A DNA stretch of 64,000 bases, taken from CAXTPV01 sp965276715 (GTDB taxonomy: Bacteria > Pseudomonadota > Alphaproteobacteria > Acetobacterales > Acetobacteraceae). The stretch is from assembly GCA_965276715.1 (NCBI GenBank), contig OZ255622.1:1-64000 (forward strand), in the 5' to 3' direction. How positions within the stretch are numbered: position 1 is the first letter of the stretch; each line of letters opens with the position of its first letter. Made by a program: the position numbers and the translations under genes. The notes below the pieces were generated by a model that saw only the letters and a program-made list of their open reading frames with translations, ran no database searches and had not been told where the DNA came from. Below are positions 51,433-60,188 of the stretch, piece after piece.

Positions 51433-52230
51433 ATGGCGCCGCGCTCCGGACAACACGCCGCCACGAATCTGTCACCCGCGGGCCTGATCGCCCGCACCCA
51501 CGATCCCGACCGCTTCCTGTTCGCGCTGTTCGCCCCGACCGACCGGCGCGAGGCGCTCTTCACCTTGATCGCCTTCAACCACGAGCTCGCCCGCGCGCTC
51601 GATGTCGCGGCCGGCGCGCGCGGCGAATACGGCGGCATGGGCGGCCACATCCGCCTGCAATGGTGGCGCGAGGTCGTCGAAGGCGACCTCAAGGCGCACG
51701 AGGTCGCGACCCCGCTCGCCGCCCTGCTCGACCAGGGCCTGGTCACCCGCTCCTCTCTTCTGGCGATGATCGATGCCCGCGAGGTGGAGCTCGACGGCGT
51801 CCCGGACCGTGACGCCTGGATCGCAGCCCTGCGCGCCGGCGTGACCGTGCCCACCGCCGAACTCCTCGCCATCGCCGAACCCGCGCGCCAGCCGCTCGCC
51901 GACCTCGGCGCCGCCTACGCCATCGGCAAGATGCTGCGCCATCGCCCGACCTTGGACCGGCTCGGCCGCCAGCCGATGCCGTCCGATGAGACGTCGAGCT
52001 CCGCCATCACCGTCGCCCGCACCCTCCTCGCGTCCGCGCGCTCCCTTCGTCTGCCCCGATCCCAGCGCGCCGCTTCGCTCCCCGCCATCCTCGCCGGACG
52101 CGACCTCGCCCGCGCCGCGTCCGGCCTCGACCAGGACCATCCGAGATCCCTGCTTGATCGGCTGGCCGTCACCGCCGCCGCCCTGACCGGCCGATCTCCA
52201 TTGTCCGGGCGCCGCGCGGACCCACCTTGA
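51433..52230 (+). CDS. Squalene/phytoene synthase family protein (NDUFAF6-like)
   Basis: 265 residues of the isoprenoid synthase class I fold. FLFALFAPTDRREALFTLIA, AFNHELARALD, IRLQWWREVVEGD (QWW motif) and LAAYAIGKMLR-type helices. The aspartate-rich DxxxD motifs of true squalene synthases are not clear, which fits the NDUFAF6-like subgroup of alphaproteobacteria, linked in eukaryotes to complex I assembly. In related genomes this gene follows yajC-secD-secF-Mth938. It overlaps the SPFH gene by 4 nt. Confidence 0.8.
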   Translation: MAPRSGQHAATNLSPAGLIARTHDPDRFLFALFAPTDRREALFTLIAFNHELARALDVAAGARGEYGGMGGHIRLQWWREVVEGDLKAHEVATPLAALLDQGLVTRSSLLAMIDAREVELDGVPDRDAWIAALRAGVTVPTAELLAIAEPARQPLADLGAAYAIGKMLRHRPTLDRLGRQPMPSDETSSSAITVARTLLASARSLRLPRSQRAASLPAILAGRDLARAASGLDQDHPRSLLDRLAVTAAALTGRSPLSGRRADPP

Positions 52231-53000
52231 GGCGAATGCTCGTCCCCATCCAGATCGCGATCTTCCTCCTGATCGCATGCGCGGCTCTCGCTGCCATGAC
52301 GGTCAAGATCGCCGCCGAATGGCAGCGGGCCGTCGTTCTTCGGCTCGGCCGCTTCCGCGCCGTTCGCGGGCCGGGCCTCTACACCCTGATCCCCTTCGTC
52401 GACCGGGTCGCGGCGACGATTGATCTGCGCATCCAGACCGCCGGCATCGTCGCCGAACAGGCGCTCACTCACGACACGGTCGCGGTCGGCGTCGACGCCA
52501 TCGTCTTCTGGCAGGTCGAGGACGCCAAGCAGGCAGCACTCGCCATCGCCGACTACCGGCGCGCGATCGAGAGCGTCAGCCAGACCTCCTTGCGCGAGAT
52601 GATCGGCGCGTCCGACCTCGGCAAGCTGCTCTCCGATCGACGCGCCGCCGACGAGCAGCTCCGCCAGACCATCGGCGGCAAGATCGCCGGCTGGGGTGTC
52701 GCGATCCGCTCGGTCGAGATCCGCGACGTCATCATCCCCGCCAGCCTGCAGGACGCCATGAGCCGGCAGGCACAGGCCGAGCGCGAGCGCGACGCCCGTG
52801 TCACCCTGGCCTCCGCCGAGCAGGCCATCGCGCGCCAGGTGGTCGAGGCCGCGGCAATCTACGGCTCGAACCCGAACGCGCTCGTCCTGCGCCAGATGAA
52901 CCTGCTCTACGAGATGAACAAGGACAAGGGAGCGACCGTGCTCATCCCCACCGACCTCGTCGCCAGTCTCGGCCGCCTCGCCACCACGCCCACCCCATGA
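52227..53000 (+). CDS. SPFH/stomatin-family slipin
   Basis: 257 residues. One N-terminal membrane hairpin (QIAIFLLIACAALAAM) followed by an SPFH domain: EWQRAVVLRLGRFRAVRGPG, YTLIPFVDRVAATIDLRIQT, LTHDTVAVGVDAIVFWQVED and TSLREMIGASDLGKLLSDR, then a helical AQAERERDARVTLASAEQAI. Slipins build membrane scaffolds and are often paired with NfeD proteases; no nfeD gene is adjacent here. TTG start (ATG at 52236 is an alternative) overlaps the previous stop; the stop overlaps the HAD gene by 4 nt. Confidence 0.87.
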   Translation: MRRMLVPIQIAIFLLIACAALAAMTVKIAAEWQRAVVLRLGRFRAVRGPGLYTLIPFVDRVAATIDLRIQTAGIVAEQALTHDTVAVGVDAIVFWQVEDAKQAALAIADYRRAIESVSQTSLREMIGASDLGKLLSDRRAADEQLRQTIGGKIAGWGVAIRSVEIRDVIIPASLQDAMSRQAQAERERDARVTLASAEQAIARQVVEAAAIYGSNPNALVLRQMNLLYEMNKDKGATVLIPTDLVASLGRLATTPTP

Positions 53001-53710
53001 TCGGCGCCATCGACGCCCTCCTGTTCGATGTCCAGGGCACGCTGCTTGACTTCTTCACCCCTGTCCGCGCGGCATTCGCGGCGGCACTCGTCGAGCGCCA
53101 GCTCGACGCCGACCCGTCCGCGCTGACCAACGAATGGCGGCGCTCCTACTTCGCGGGCATGGCCGGCGTCACCGAGGACCATCGTCCCTTCGTGCCCACC
53201 CGGACCATCTACCGCGAAGGCCTCGACGCGATCCTTGCCGACGCCGGCCTCGCCCGGCACTTCACCGATGCCGACCGCGACAGCCTCACCGGCATCTGGA
53301 CCCGGCTCGTCCCTTGGCCCGACACCGCCGACGGCCTCAGGCTGCTCCGACCGCGCTTCACGCTCTCCACCCTGACCAACGGCTCGATGGCCGCGACCGT
53401 GGCCTTGGCGGCCCGTCACGACCTCGTCTTCCACGCGATCCTGGCGACCGAGCTCGTCCGCAGCTTCAAGCCCGCCCCGAAGACCTACCGCCTCGCGCTC
53501 GACAGCCTCGGCTTTCCGCCGGACCGCGTCCTGATGGTCGCCTCCCACCCTTACGATCTCGACGCGGCCCGCCTCCGCGGAATGCGGACCGCCTTCCTCG
53601 AGCGTCCGCTCGAATTCGGTCCCGACGCGCCGAACACCGCGAGCGCACCCAAGGGCACCGATCTGGCCGCGCCTGACCTCGTGACACTCGCTCGGCAACT
53701 CCTCCGGTGA
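52997..53710 (+). CDS. HAD-superfamily hydrolase (haloacid dehalogenase type II-like)
   Basis: 237 residues. Motif I LLFDVQGTLLDFF with nucleophile Asp11 and the VQGT variant seen in type II haloacid dehalogenases, motif II STLTNGSMA, motif III Lys in RSFKPAPKTYRLAL, motif IV MVASHPYDLDAARLRGMR. Substrate is unknown; both phosphatase and dehalogenase activity are possible. It is the last gene of the squalene-synthase-like/SPFH/HAD overlap series. Confidence 0.84.
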   Translation: MIGAIDALLFDVQGTLLDFFTPVRAAFAAALVERQLDADPSALTNEWRRSYFAGMAGVTEDHRPFVPTRTIYREGLDAILADAGLARHFTDADRDSLTGIWTRLVPWPDTADGLRLLRPRFTLSTLTNGSMAATVALAARHDLVFHAILATELVRSFKPAPKTYRLALDSLGFPPDRVLMVASHPYDLDAARLRGMRTAFLERPLEFGPDAPNTASAPKGTDLAAPDLVTLARQLLR

Positions 53711-53812
53711 GCCGCCTATCCGTTCCGCTTGCAACCTGAACGGCTTCCCGGCTTTTTGATCTCATCGATGACCGCGTAGGGCAGGGCGCGTCAGCCCGGC
53801 CGGAGCCCGCCC

Positions 53813-55753
53813 ATGGCCGAGAACGTCCTGCCGCTGCCGAAAGCCGAGATCCCCGCGGCCCAGACCCCGCGCGCGGGCGATCTCCTCGGTCTCGCCGTGG
53901 GCGTCGTCGCCATCGCCGCCCTCTATCTCGGCCGCCAGGTCCTCATCCCGATCACGCTCTCGATCCTGCTGAGCTTCGTCCTCGCGCCGCTCGTCCGCCT
54001 GCTCCGCATCCTGCGGCTGCCCAAGGTGCCGGCCGTCCTCGTTTCGGTCGTGCTGGCACTCGCCGTCATCCTGCTGCTCGGTGCCCTGATCGGAACCCAG
54101 CTCGCCGACCTCGCCCAGAATGCGCGCGCCTACCAGGCCACCATCGGCGCCAAGATCGAGGGCATCCAGGCGCTCGCGGTCGACGCGACCGATCGGCTCG
54201 TGGCCGACCTCCACCATATCGGCCACCATCACGCGGCCCCCGGCGCCGCGCCGCCATCCCTCGGAGCGCTCCAGCGCGGCAACCATGCACCCACCCCGGT
54301 CACCATCGTCCAGGACGCGCCGTCACCGGTAGCGCTCGCCAGCCGCTTCCTCGCGCCGATCCTCGCCCCGATCGAGACGATCGGCATCGTCTTCGTCGTC
54401 GCGATCTTCATCCTCGTCCAGCAGGAGGATCTCCGCGACCGCCTGATCCGCCTCTTCGGCTCGCGCGACCTGCACCGCACCACCATCGCCATCGACGACG
54501 CGGCGCGCCGCCTGTCGCGCTATTTCCTCTCCCAGCTCGCGGTCAATGCCTCGTTCGGCTTCTTGATCGGCATCGGCCTCGCCATCATCGGCGTCCCCAG
54601 CCCGGTCCTGTGGGGCGTCATCGGCATGATGCTCCGCTTCGTCCCTTATATCGGCTCCTACATCGCCGCCATCCTGCCGATCGCACTTGCCGCCGCCGTC
54701 GATCCCGGCTGGTCGATGGCGCTCTGGACGCTCGCCTTGTTCATCCTGCTCGAGGGCGTCCTCGGCCAGATCGTCGAGCCGCTGCTCTACGGCCACAGCA
54801 CCGGCCTCTCGCCGGCGGCCGTCATCATCGTCGCGATCTTCTGGAGCTGGCTCTGGGGTCCGATCGGCCTGATCCTGTCGACGCCGCTGACCCTGTGCCT
54901 CGTGGTCCTGGGCCGCCACGTCAAACGGCTCGAATTCCTCGACGTCCTGCTCGGCGACCGTCCGGCGCTCACCCCGATCGAGAGCTTCTACCAGCGCATG
55001 CTCGCGGGCGACGCCGACGAGGTGCTCGAGCAGGCCGAGACCCTGCTCCGGACCCGCTCGCTCTCCTCCTACTATGACGACGTGGCCCTCAAGGCGCTCC
55101 AGCTCGCGGCCGGCGACATGCGGCGCGGCACCCTGCCGGGCGACCGCGTGACGGTCATCCGCAGCGCGGTCGCCGAGCTGGTCCTCGAGCTCGACGGCCA
55201 TGACGACACCGACCCGGCGCCTGGCCGCGTCGACCCCGGCGTCGCCGGCAACGACCGGCCGGAGCGGCGCGTCGTCGTCGAGCCGGCGCCGATGCCCGAG
55301 ATCGACCAGCACGCGCCCCTCGCACCCGCCTGGCAAGGCGACTGCCCCGTCCTCTGCGTCGCCGGCCGCGGCGAACTCGACGAAGCCGCGGCGCTCATGA
55401 TGGCGCAGCTCATCCGCAAGCACGGCGTCGGCGCCCGCGTCGTCTCCCATGAGGCCGTCTCGCGTGTCGGCATCGACGCGATGCCGACCGACGGAGTGGC
55501 CATGGTCTGCGTCTCCTATCTCGAGATCACCGGCAAGCAGACCCATCTGCGCTACCTGCTGCGCCGCCTGCGCGCACGGGTTCCGAACGCCTCGATCCTG
55601 GTCGGCCTCTGGCCGGCCGACGACCCGTTCCTCGCCGACGACGATCTGCGCGGCATGACCGGCGCCGACCACTATGTCTCCACCTTGCGCGAAGCGGTCA
55701 CGCTCTGTGTCGAGACCTCCCGCCACGTGCCCGGCCTGACCATCGTCGCCTGA
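53813..55753 (+). CDS. AI-2E family membrane transporter with long C-terminal cytoplasmic region
   Basis: 646 residues. Two to three membrane segments near the N-terminus (LILLSFVLAPLV-type repeats), a loop with TIGAKIEGIQALAVDATDRL, then a second membrane bundle containing FGFLIGIGLAIIGVPSPVLW, RFVPYIGSYIAAILPIALAA and GHSTGLSPAAVIIVAIFWSW, the PF01594 signature. After about residue 385 a soluble tail follows, including ALTPIESFYQRMLAGDADEV and a Rossmann-like VLCVAGRGELDEAAALMMAQ. Transport substrate is not known; AI-2 export by TqsA-type members does not prove it here. Confidence 0.82.
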   Translation: MAENVLPLPKAEIPAAQTPRAGDLLGLAVGVVAIAALYLGRQVLIPITLSILLSFVLAPLVRLLRILRLPKVPAVLVSVVLALAVILLLGALIGTQLADLAQNARAYQATIGAKIEGIQALAVDATDRLVADLHHIGHHHAAPGAAPPSLGALQRGNHAPTPVTIVQDAPSPVALASRFLAPILAPIETIGIVFVVAIFILVQQEDLRDRLIRLFGSRDLHRTTIAIDDAARRLSRYFLSQLAVNASFGFLIGIGLAIIGVPSPVLWGVIGMMLRFVPYIGSYIAAILPIALAAAVDPGWSMALWTLALFILLEGVLGQIVEPLLYGHSTGLSPAAVIIVAIFWSWLWGPIGLILSTPLTLCLVVLGRHVKRLEFLDVLLGDRPALTPIESFYQRMLAGDADEVLEQAETLLRTRSLSSYYDDVALKALQLAAGDMRRGTLPGDRVTVIRSAVAELVLELDGHDDTDPAPGRVDPGVAGNDRPERRVVVEPAPMPEIDQHAPLAPAWQGDCPVLCVAGRGELDEAAALMMAQLIRKHGVGARVVSHEAVSRVGIDAMPTDGVAMVCVSYLEITGKQTHLRYLLRRLRARVPNASILVGLWPADDPFLADDDLRGMTGADHYVSTLREAVTLCVETSRHVPGLTIVA

Positions 55754-55757
55754 CGCG

Positions 55758-55793
55758 TTGACACCGCCAGCCATTCAGTACATATTTCTGTAC
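55758..55793 (+). promoter_or_regulatory. yefM-yoeB promoter with overlapping operator
   Basis: TTGACA (55758-55763), 17 nt, CATATT (55781-55786) form a good promoter. The inverted repeat GTACA (55778-55782) / TGTAC (55789-55793) overlaps the -10 box; TGTACA-type palindromes are the known core of YefM-YoeB operators, so conditional autorepression is likely. AGGAG at 55797-55801 precedes the yefM ATG. Confidence 0.65.
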
Positions 55794-55811
55794 GTCAGGA
55801 GTCCTGATCCC

Positions 55812-56072
55812 ATGCCAACGCTGTCCTACACCGATCTGCGCCAGAACCTCGCCCGCACGATGGACGAGGCGGTCGACGGCCGGGCCCCGATCCTGGTCAC
55901 CCGCCAGGCCGGGAAAGGCAACGTGGTGCTGATTTCCGAGGACGAGTTCCTCGGCTGGCAGGAAACCGTCCACCTTCTGCGCAGCCCCGCTAACGCGCAG
56001 CGCCTGCTGCGGTCGGTCCGCGCCGCCGACGCGGGCCGCACCGAGGAACGGGAACTCGTCCCCCACGACTGA
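55812..56072 (+). CDS. yefM: Antitoxin of the YefM/Phd family
   Basis: An 86-residue antitoxin. The N-terminal DNA-binding part reads MPTLSYTDLRQNLARTMDEA, with ILVTRQAGKGNVVLISEDEF and LLRSPANAQRLLRS following, as in YefM. The C-terminal tail (AADAGRTEERELVPHD) is the expected disordered toxin-wrapping region. It is 9 nt upstream of yoeB and should repress its own operon through the palindrome over the -10 box. Confidence 0.9.
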   Translation: MPTLSYTDLRQNLARTMDEAVDGRAPILVTRQAGKGNVVLISEDEFLGWQETVHLLRSPANAQRLLRSVRAADAGRTEERELVPHD

Positions 56073-56081
56073 CCAAACCGC

Positions 56082-56354
56082 GTGAAGGTTCACTTCACCG
56101 ACGACGGCTGGGACGACTACCAGACCTGGATCCGGACCGACCTCGACACGCTCAAGCGCCTCCATCTGCTGATCGAGGATTCCCGCCGCAATCCGTTCGA
56201 GGGCCTCGGCAAGCCCGAACCGCTCAAGGGCGATCTCGCCCGCTGGTGGTCGCGCCGCATCACCGGCGACCACCGCCTCGTCTATCGCGCCGCCGGCAAA
56301 CCCGGCCTCGACCAGCGGCTCGAGATCGCCGCCTGCCGCTACCACTACGACTGA
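56082..56354 (+). CDS. yoeB: YoeB/Txe-family mRNA interferase toxin
   Basis: A 90-residue ribosome-dependent endoribonuclease with GTG start. Family features: VHFTDDGWDDYQTWIRTDLD, IEDSRRNPFEGLGKPEPLKG (catalytic Glu), WWSRRITGDHRLVYR (Arg) and C-terminal CRYHYD with the His-Tyr pair required for RNA cleavage. All key residues are present, so it should be active. Its 3' end overlaps convergent cysA by 10 nt. Confidence 0.92.
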   Translation: MKVHFTDDGWDDYQTWIRTDLDTLKRLHLLIEDSRRNPFEGLGKPEPLKGDLARWWSRRITGDHRLVYRAAGKPGLDQRLEIAACRYHYD

Positions 56355-57436
56355 CCGGCATCTCCCTGTGGGAACACCTGCGCGGCCTTGAGGTCGAGCG
56401 CCACCCGCTCGCCGGTCCTGAACGCCTCGCCCGACGCGGGCGCCAGCACCTCGATCGTCCGCTCCCCCATCCCGACTTCGTAACGGAAATGGCTCCCGGC
56501 CCGGTGCACCCCGCCGATCGTGCCCCCCGGTTCTCCGTCGCCACGCGACAGCCCGATCTGCCACGGCCTGATCGACACCAGCACCCGCCCGTCCGCTACC
56601 TTCCGCCGCGTCCGCGCCAAGCCCAGCGCGCCATCGAGCGTGATCGTACCCGCGCTGCACGTTCCCTCGAACGCGACCTGCTCACCCAGGAACCGGTGTA
56701 CGAACGCGTTCGCGGGATGGTCTTCCAGCTCGTCCGGCCGTCCGACCTGCTGCAGCCTGCCATCCCGCAGCACCGCGATCCGATCGGCGATCTCCACCGC
56801 CTCGCCCTGGTCGTGCGTCACCAGGATGCTCGTCAGCCCGAGCTGGTCGTGCAAGCCACGCAGCCAGGTCCTGATCTCCTTGCGCACCAGCGGATCGAGC
56901 GCTCCGAACGGCTCGTCGAGCAGCAGCAGCGCCGGTTCGGTCGCAAGCGCGCGCGCCAGCGCCACCCGCTGCCGCTGTCCGCCCGAAAGCTGACCCGGGC
57001 GACGCCCCGCCAGACCGCCGATCTGCACCAGCTCCAGCAATTCGCCGACCCGCCGCATGATCACAGCCGGCCCCGGGCGCGTCGCCCGCGGCCGCACCCG
57101 CAACCCGAACGCCACGTTCTCGGCCACCGACATGTGGCCGAACAGAGCGTAGTTCTGGAACACGAACCCGATATTGCGCGCCCGGGCCGGCAGCCGCGTG
57201 ACGTCGCGGTCACCGATCGCGACCGTGCCGTCATGGCCCGGCTGCAGCCCCGCCACGATCCGCAGCAGCGTGGTCTTGCCCGCGCCCGAGGGTCCGACAA
57301 GGGCCAGGAACTCGCCCGGCGCCACCTCGAGGTCGATCCCTCGCACCGCCGGCACGTCGCTGAACGAGGCCTCGATCCCGACAAGCGAGACGCCCGCCGC
57401 GAGCAGTCCGCGCGGTCGCTCGCCGAGTGCGTTCAT
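56345..57436 (-). CDS. cysA: Sulfate/thiosulfate ABC transporter ATP-binding protein
   Basis: 363 residues from ATG 57436. Walker A GPSGAGKTT (48-56), Q-loop FVFQNYALFGHMSVAENVAF, signature GQLSGGQRQRVALARALATE, Walker B LLLLDEPFGALDP and switch VTHDQGEAVEIAD. The C-terminal TOBE-like regulatory domain (about 245-360) includes VLVSIRPWQIGLSRG. The start overlaps the cysW stop by 4 nt. It is the last gene of the complete sulfate importer operon. Confidence 0.92.
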   Translation of the reverse strand: MNALGERPRGLLAAGVSLVGIEASFSDVPAVRGIDLEVAPGEFLALVGPSGAGKTTLLRIVAGLQPGHDGTVAIGDRDVTRLPARARNIGFVFQNYALFGHMSVAENVAFGLRVRPRATRPGPAVIMRRVGELLELVQIGGLAGRRPGQLSGGQRQRVALARALATEPALLLLDEPFGALDPLVRKEIRTWLRGLHDQLGLTSILVTHDQGEAVEIADRIAVLRDGRLQQVGRPDELEDHPANAFVHRFLGEQVAFEGTCSAGTITLDGALGLARTRRKVADGRVLVSIRPWQIGLSRGDGEPGGTIGGVHRAGSHFRYEVGMGERTIEVLAPASGEAFRTGERVALDLKAAQVFPQGDAGQS

Positions 57437-58239
57437 GCCGCTAAAGCGTCGGCGCGACGATGGCGCCACTCGAGCATCGAGCGAACCCCCACCGCCAGGA
57501 TCGACACGCACGCCAAGAGTGCGGCCAGCGAGAACGCGGCGACCGTCGCATAGTCGTCGTACAGCGTCTCGATCCGCAACGGCACCGTCTCCGTCAGGCC
57601 CGGGATGTGCCCCGACACCACCGAGACCGCGCCGAACTCGCCCAGCGCCCGCGCCGCCGTCAGCAGCACGCCCGAGGCGAGCGCCCAGCCCACCGAGGGG
57701 ATCGTCACCCGGACCAGCACGTCGCGGAACCCCGCGCCCAGCATCGTCGCCGCCTCCTCCTGCGACCGCCCTGCCGCCTCCATCGCCGGCATCGCGGTCC
57801 GTGCCACGAACGGGAACGTCACGAACAGCGTCGCGAGCACGATCCCCGGCAGCGCAAAGACGACCTGCACCCCGTGCCCCGTGAGCCAGGGCCCCAGCCA
57901 GCCATTGCGCCCGAACAGCAGCACCCAGACCAGGCCCGCGATCACCGGCGAGACCGACAGCGGCAGCTCGATCGCGACCAGCAGCGCCTGCCGCCCGGGG
58001 AAGGTGAACTTCGTCAGCGCATAGGCCGCGAACAGTCCCGCGACCCCGTTTGCCGGCACCACGATCGCCGCCACCAGCGCCGACAGTCCGATCGCCGCCC
58101 GCGCCTCGGGATCGGCCAGGGCACCCACCAGGCCCACGATACCTCCCCGCAGCGCCTCGGTCGCAAGCGAGGCGAGCGGCAGCACCAGCAGCAGCAGCGC
58201 CACCAGCCATCCGGCCGCGACCAGCCCTGCCCGGATCAA
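57433..58239 (-). CDS. cysW: Sulfate ABC transporter permease CysW
   Basis: 268 residues from TTG 58239, with six membrane segments. The EAA loop (EEAATMLGAGFRDVLVRVTI) contacts CysA; LPLSVSPVIAGLVWVLLFGR and RALGEFGAVSVVSGHIPGLT are typical of CysW. TTG overlaps the cysT stop by 4 nt (TTGA), so translation is coupled. The longer open frame upstream covers cysT and is not coding in that phase. Confidence 0.9.
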   Translation of the reverse strand: MIRAGLVAAGWLVALLLLVLPLASLATEALRGGIVGLVGALADPEARAAIGLSALVAAIVVPANGVAGLFAAYALTKFTFPGRQALLVAIELPLSVSPVIAGLVWVLLFGRNGWLGPWLTGHGVQVVFALPGIVLATLFVTFPFVARTAMPAMEAAGRSQEEAATMLGAGFRDVLVRVTIPSVGWALASGVLLTAARALGEFGAVSVVSGHIPGLTETVPLRIETLYDDYATVAAFSLAALLACVSILAVGVRSMLEWRHRRADALAA

Positions 58240-59075
58240 GGCAGCGCCCGCGAGGCCGGCATCCCGCGCCGCAGCAGCGACACCGCCAGCAGGCAGATCG
58301 CCGACAGTGCCAGCATCACCAGCCCGATCGACGCGGCACCCGCATAGTCGAATTCCGGCAACCGGATCACGATCAGCAGCGGCGCGATCTCCGACACGCC
58401 GGGCCGGTTGCCGGCGATGAAGATGACGCTGCCATATTCGCCGACCCCGCGCGCGAAGGCGAGCCCGAACCCGGTCAGCAGGGCAGGGGCAACGGCCGGC
58501 AGCAGCACACGCCGGGCGATCTGCACCGGCCGCGCGCCGAGCGTGGCGGCCGCCTCCTCGAGTTCCGCCGGCAGCGCACGCACCACCGGGGCCACGCTCC
58601 GCACCGCGAAGGGCAACCCCACGAAGATAAGCGCCATCACGATCCCCGCCGGCGCATAGGCGACGCGCACGCCGAGCGGCGCCAACGCGGCGCCGACCCA
58701 CCCGTGCCTCGCGTAGAGCGCCGTCAGCGTGATCCCCGCGACCGCGGTCGGCAACGCGAACGGCAAGTCGATCACCATGTCGAGCAGCGGCCAGCCGCGC
58801 GGCCTGATCCGCTCCAGCACCCAGGCCAGCAGCAGCCCGAGCGGCATGCAGATCAGCGCCGCGAGAAGCGCGCTCGAGAAGCTCAGCCGCAGCGCGGTGA
58901 ACGCGCGCGGATCGTCGAACAGATGCAGGAATGCGCGCGGCCCGTCCGCGAACGGCCGTATCGCCAGCGACACCAGCGGGATCAGCACGACCAGCGACAC
59001 CCAAACGGTCGCCACACCCAGCGAGATCGCCGATCCCGGGATCGCCGAGCCGCTGCCCCGTCGGCGCCCGCTCAT
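58236..59075 (-). CDS. cysT: Sulfate ABC transporter permease CysT
   Basis: 279 residues from ATG 59075, with six membrane segments: SLGVATVWVSLVVLIPLVSL and DLPFALPTAVAGITLTALYA near the N-terminus and middle. EAA loop EEAAATLGARPVQIARRVLL, then RGVGEYGSVIFIAGNRPGVS, the CysT counterpart of the CysW motif. The start overlaps the binding-protein stop by 4 nt. Confidence 0.9.
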   Translation of the reverse strand: MSGRRRGSGSAIPGSAISLGVATVWVSLVVLIPLVSLAIRPFADGPRAFLHLFDDPRAFTALRLSFSSALLAALICMPLGLLLAWVLERIRPRGWPLLDMVIDLPFALPTAVAGITLTALYARHGWVGAALAPLGVRVAYAPAGIVMALIFVGLPFAVRSVAPVVRALPAELEEAAATLGARPVQIARRVLLPAVAPALLTGFGLAFARGVGEYGSVIFIAGNRPGVSEIAPLLIVIRLPEFDYAGAASIGLVMLALSAICLLAVSLLRRGMPASRALP

Positions 59076-60082
59076 CCGTGTGGTGCGCTGATCCGGTCGA
59101 ACACGCCTCCATCGGCGAAATGCTTCGCATGCACCGCGCTCCACCCGCCCAGCCCCGCGACATCGTAGGTCCGCTCGGCGGGGAACTCGCCGGCATGGCG
59201 CGCCGCCACCGCCGGATCGATCGCCCGGTAATGGTGACGCGCCGCCAGCTCCTGGCCCTCCGGCGAGAACAGGAACCGCAGATAGGCTTCGGCCAGATGC
59301 TCGTCGCCTTTCGGCCCGACCGTGCTGTCGACCCAGGCGACCACAGGTTCGGCGAGAATGCTGCTCGACGGATAGACGACATCGAACCCGCCCGCCGCCA
59401 GGTCCCGGCTCGCGAGCAGCGCCTCGTCCTCCCAGGCCAACAGCACATCGCCTTCGCCGCGCTGGACGAACGTGTTCGTCGACCCGCGCGCGCCGGTGTC
59501 CAGCACCGGCACGTGCGCGTAGAGCTGCCGCAGATACGCCTCCGCGCTTGCCTCCGTCGCACCTGGCCGGTGCAGCGCCCAGGTATAGGCCGCGAGATAG
59601 CTCCAGCGGCCGCCGCTGCTGGTCTTCGGGTTCGGCGTCACGACCTCGATGCCGCTCGCGACCAGGTCGGGCCAGTCCCGCAGATGCCTCGGGTTGCCGT
59701 GCCTGACCAGGAACACGACCGTGCTGGTGTAGGGCACCGAGTGGTTCGGCAACCGCTCCGCCCAGTCCGCCGCCAGCAGCTTGTGCGCGGCCAGCACGTC
59801 GATGTCGTGCGCGAGCCCGAGTGTCACCACATCCGCGCGCAGCCCGTCGAGCACCGAGCGGGCCTGCGCGCCGGATCCGCCATGGCTGGTCTGGATGGTG
59901 ACGGTGTCGCCCGTCCGCTGCTTCCACAGCGCCGCGAACGCCGCATCGACGTCCTTGTAGAGCTCGCGCGTCGGATCATACGACACGTTGAGCAGTGTCT
60001 CCGCCCGCCCGTTCGCGGCGACGCCGCATGCCAGGAGGCAGCAGGCGGCGACATGAACCGGATTGGCGCGTCGAGCCCTCAT
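59072..60082 (-). CDS. Sulfate-binding periplasmic protein
   Basis: 336 residues. Signal peptide (VHVAACCLLACGVAANGRAE), then LLNVSYDPTRELYKDVDAAF, TIQTSHGGSGAQARSVLDGL (oxyanion-binding loop), HGNPRHLRDWPDLVASGIEV and TPNPKTSSGGRWSYLAAY, matching Sbp/CysP proteins. The AC-rich signal has no clear lipobox, so a soluble periplasmic protein is expected. First gene of the sulfate operon; the 106-bp upstream gap to poxB holds its promoter and an inverted repeat at 60121-60173. Confidence 0.92.
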   Translation of the reverse strand: MRARRANPVHVAACCLLACGVAANGRAETLLNVSYDPTRELYKDVDAAFAALWKQRTGDTVTIQTSHGGSGAQARSVLDGLRADVVTLGLAHDIDVLAAHKLLAADWAERLPNHSVPYTSTVVFLVRHGNPRHLRDWPDLVASGIEVVTPNPKTSSGGRWSYLAAYTWALHRPGATEASAEAYLRQLYAHVPVLDTGARGSTNTFVQRGEGDVLLAWEDEALLASRDLAAGGFDVVYPSSSILAEPVVAWVDSTVGPKGDEHLAEAYLRFLFSPEGQELAARHHYRAIDPAVAARHAGEFPAERTYDVAGLGGWSAVHAKHFADGGVFDRISAPHG

Positions 60083-60120
60083 GCGAACCCCGTGTCACAT
60101 CATCGATGGGGCCGCATGAG

Positions 60121-60173
60121 TTCCACGATCCGAAAACGTTGTCTAGATAGAACCTTCTTCCCGCCTCGTGGAA
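60121..60173. repeat. Inverted repeat in the poxB-sulfate operon gap
   Basis: TTCCACGA (60121-60128) and TCGTGGAA (60166-60173) are perfect 8-bp inverted arms 37 nt apart; flanking AGTTCC and GGAACT extend the match with a bulge. It lies after the poxB stop and before the sulfate-binding gene. It could be an operator for sulfur control or part of a terminator; nothing more can be said. Confidence 0.35.
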
Positions 60174-60188
60174 AGGAACTGCCGGTCG

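Noticed and set aside
53711..53812. Promoter upstream of the AI-2E gene (TTGATC...TAGGGC)
   Set aside because: Spacing is only 15 nt and both boxes are weak, so it is not listed.
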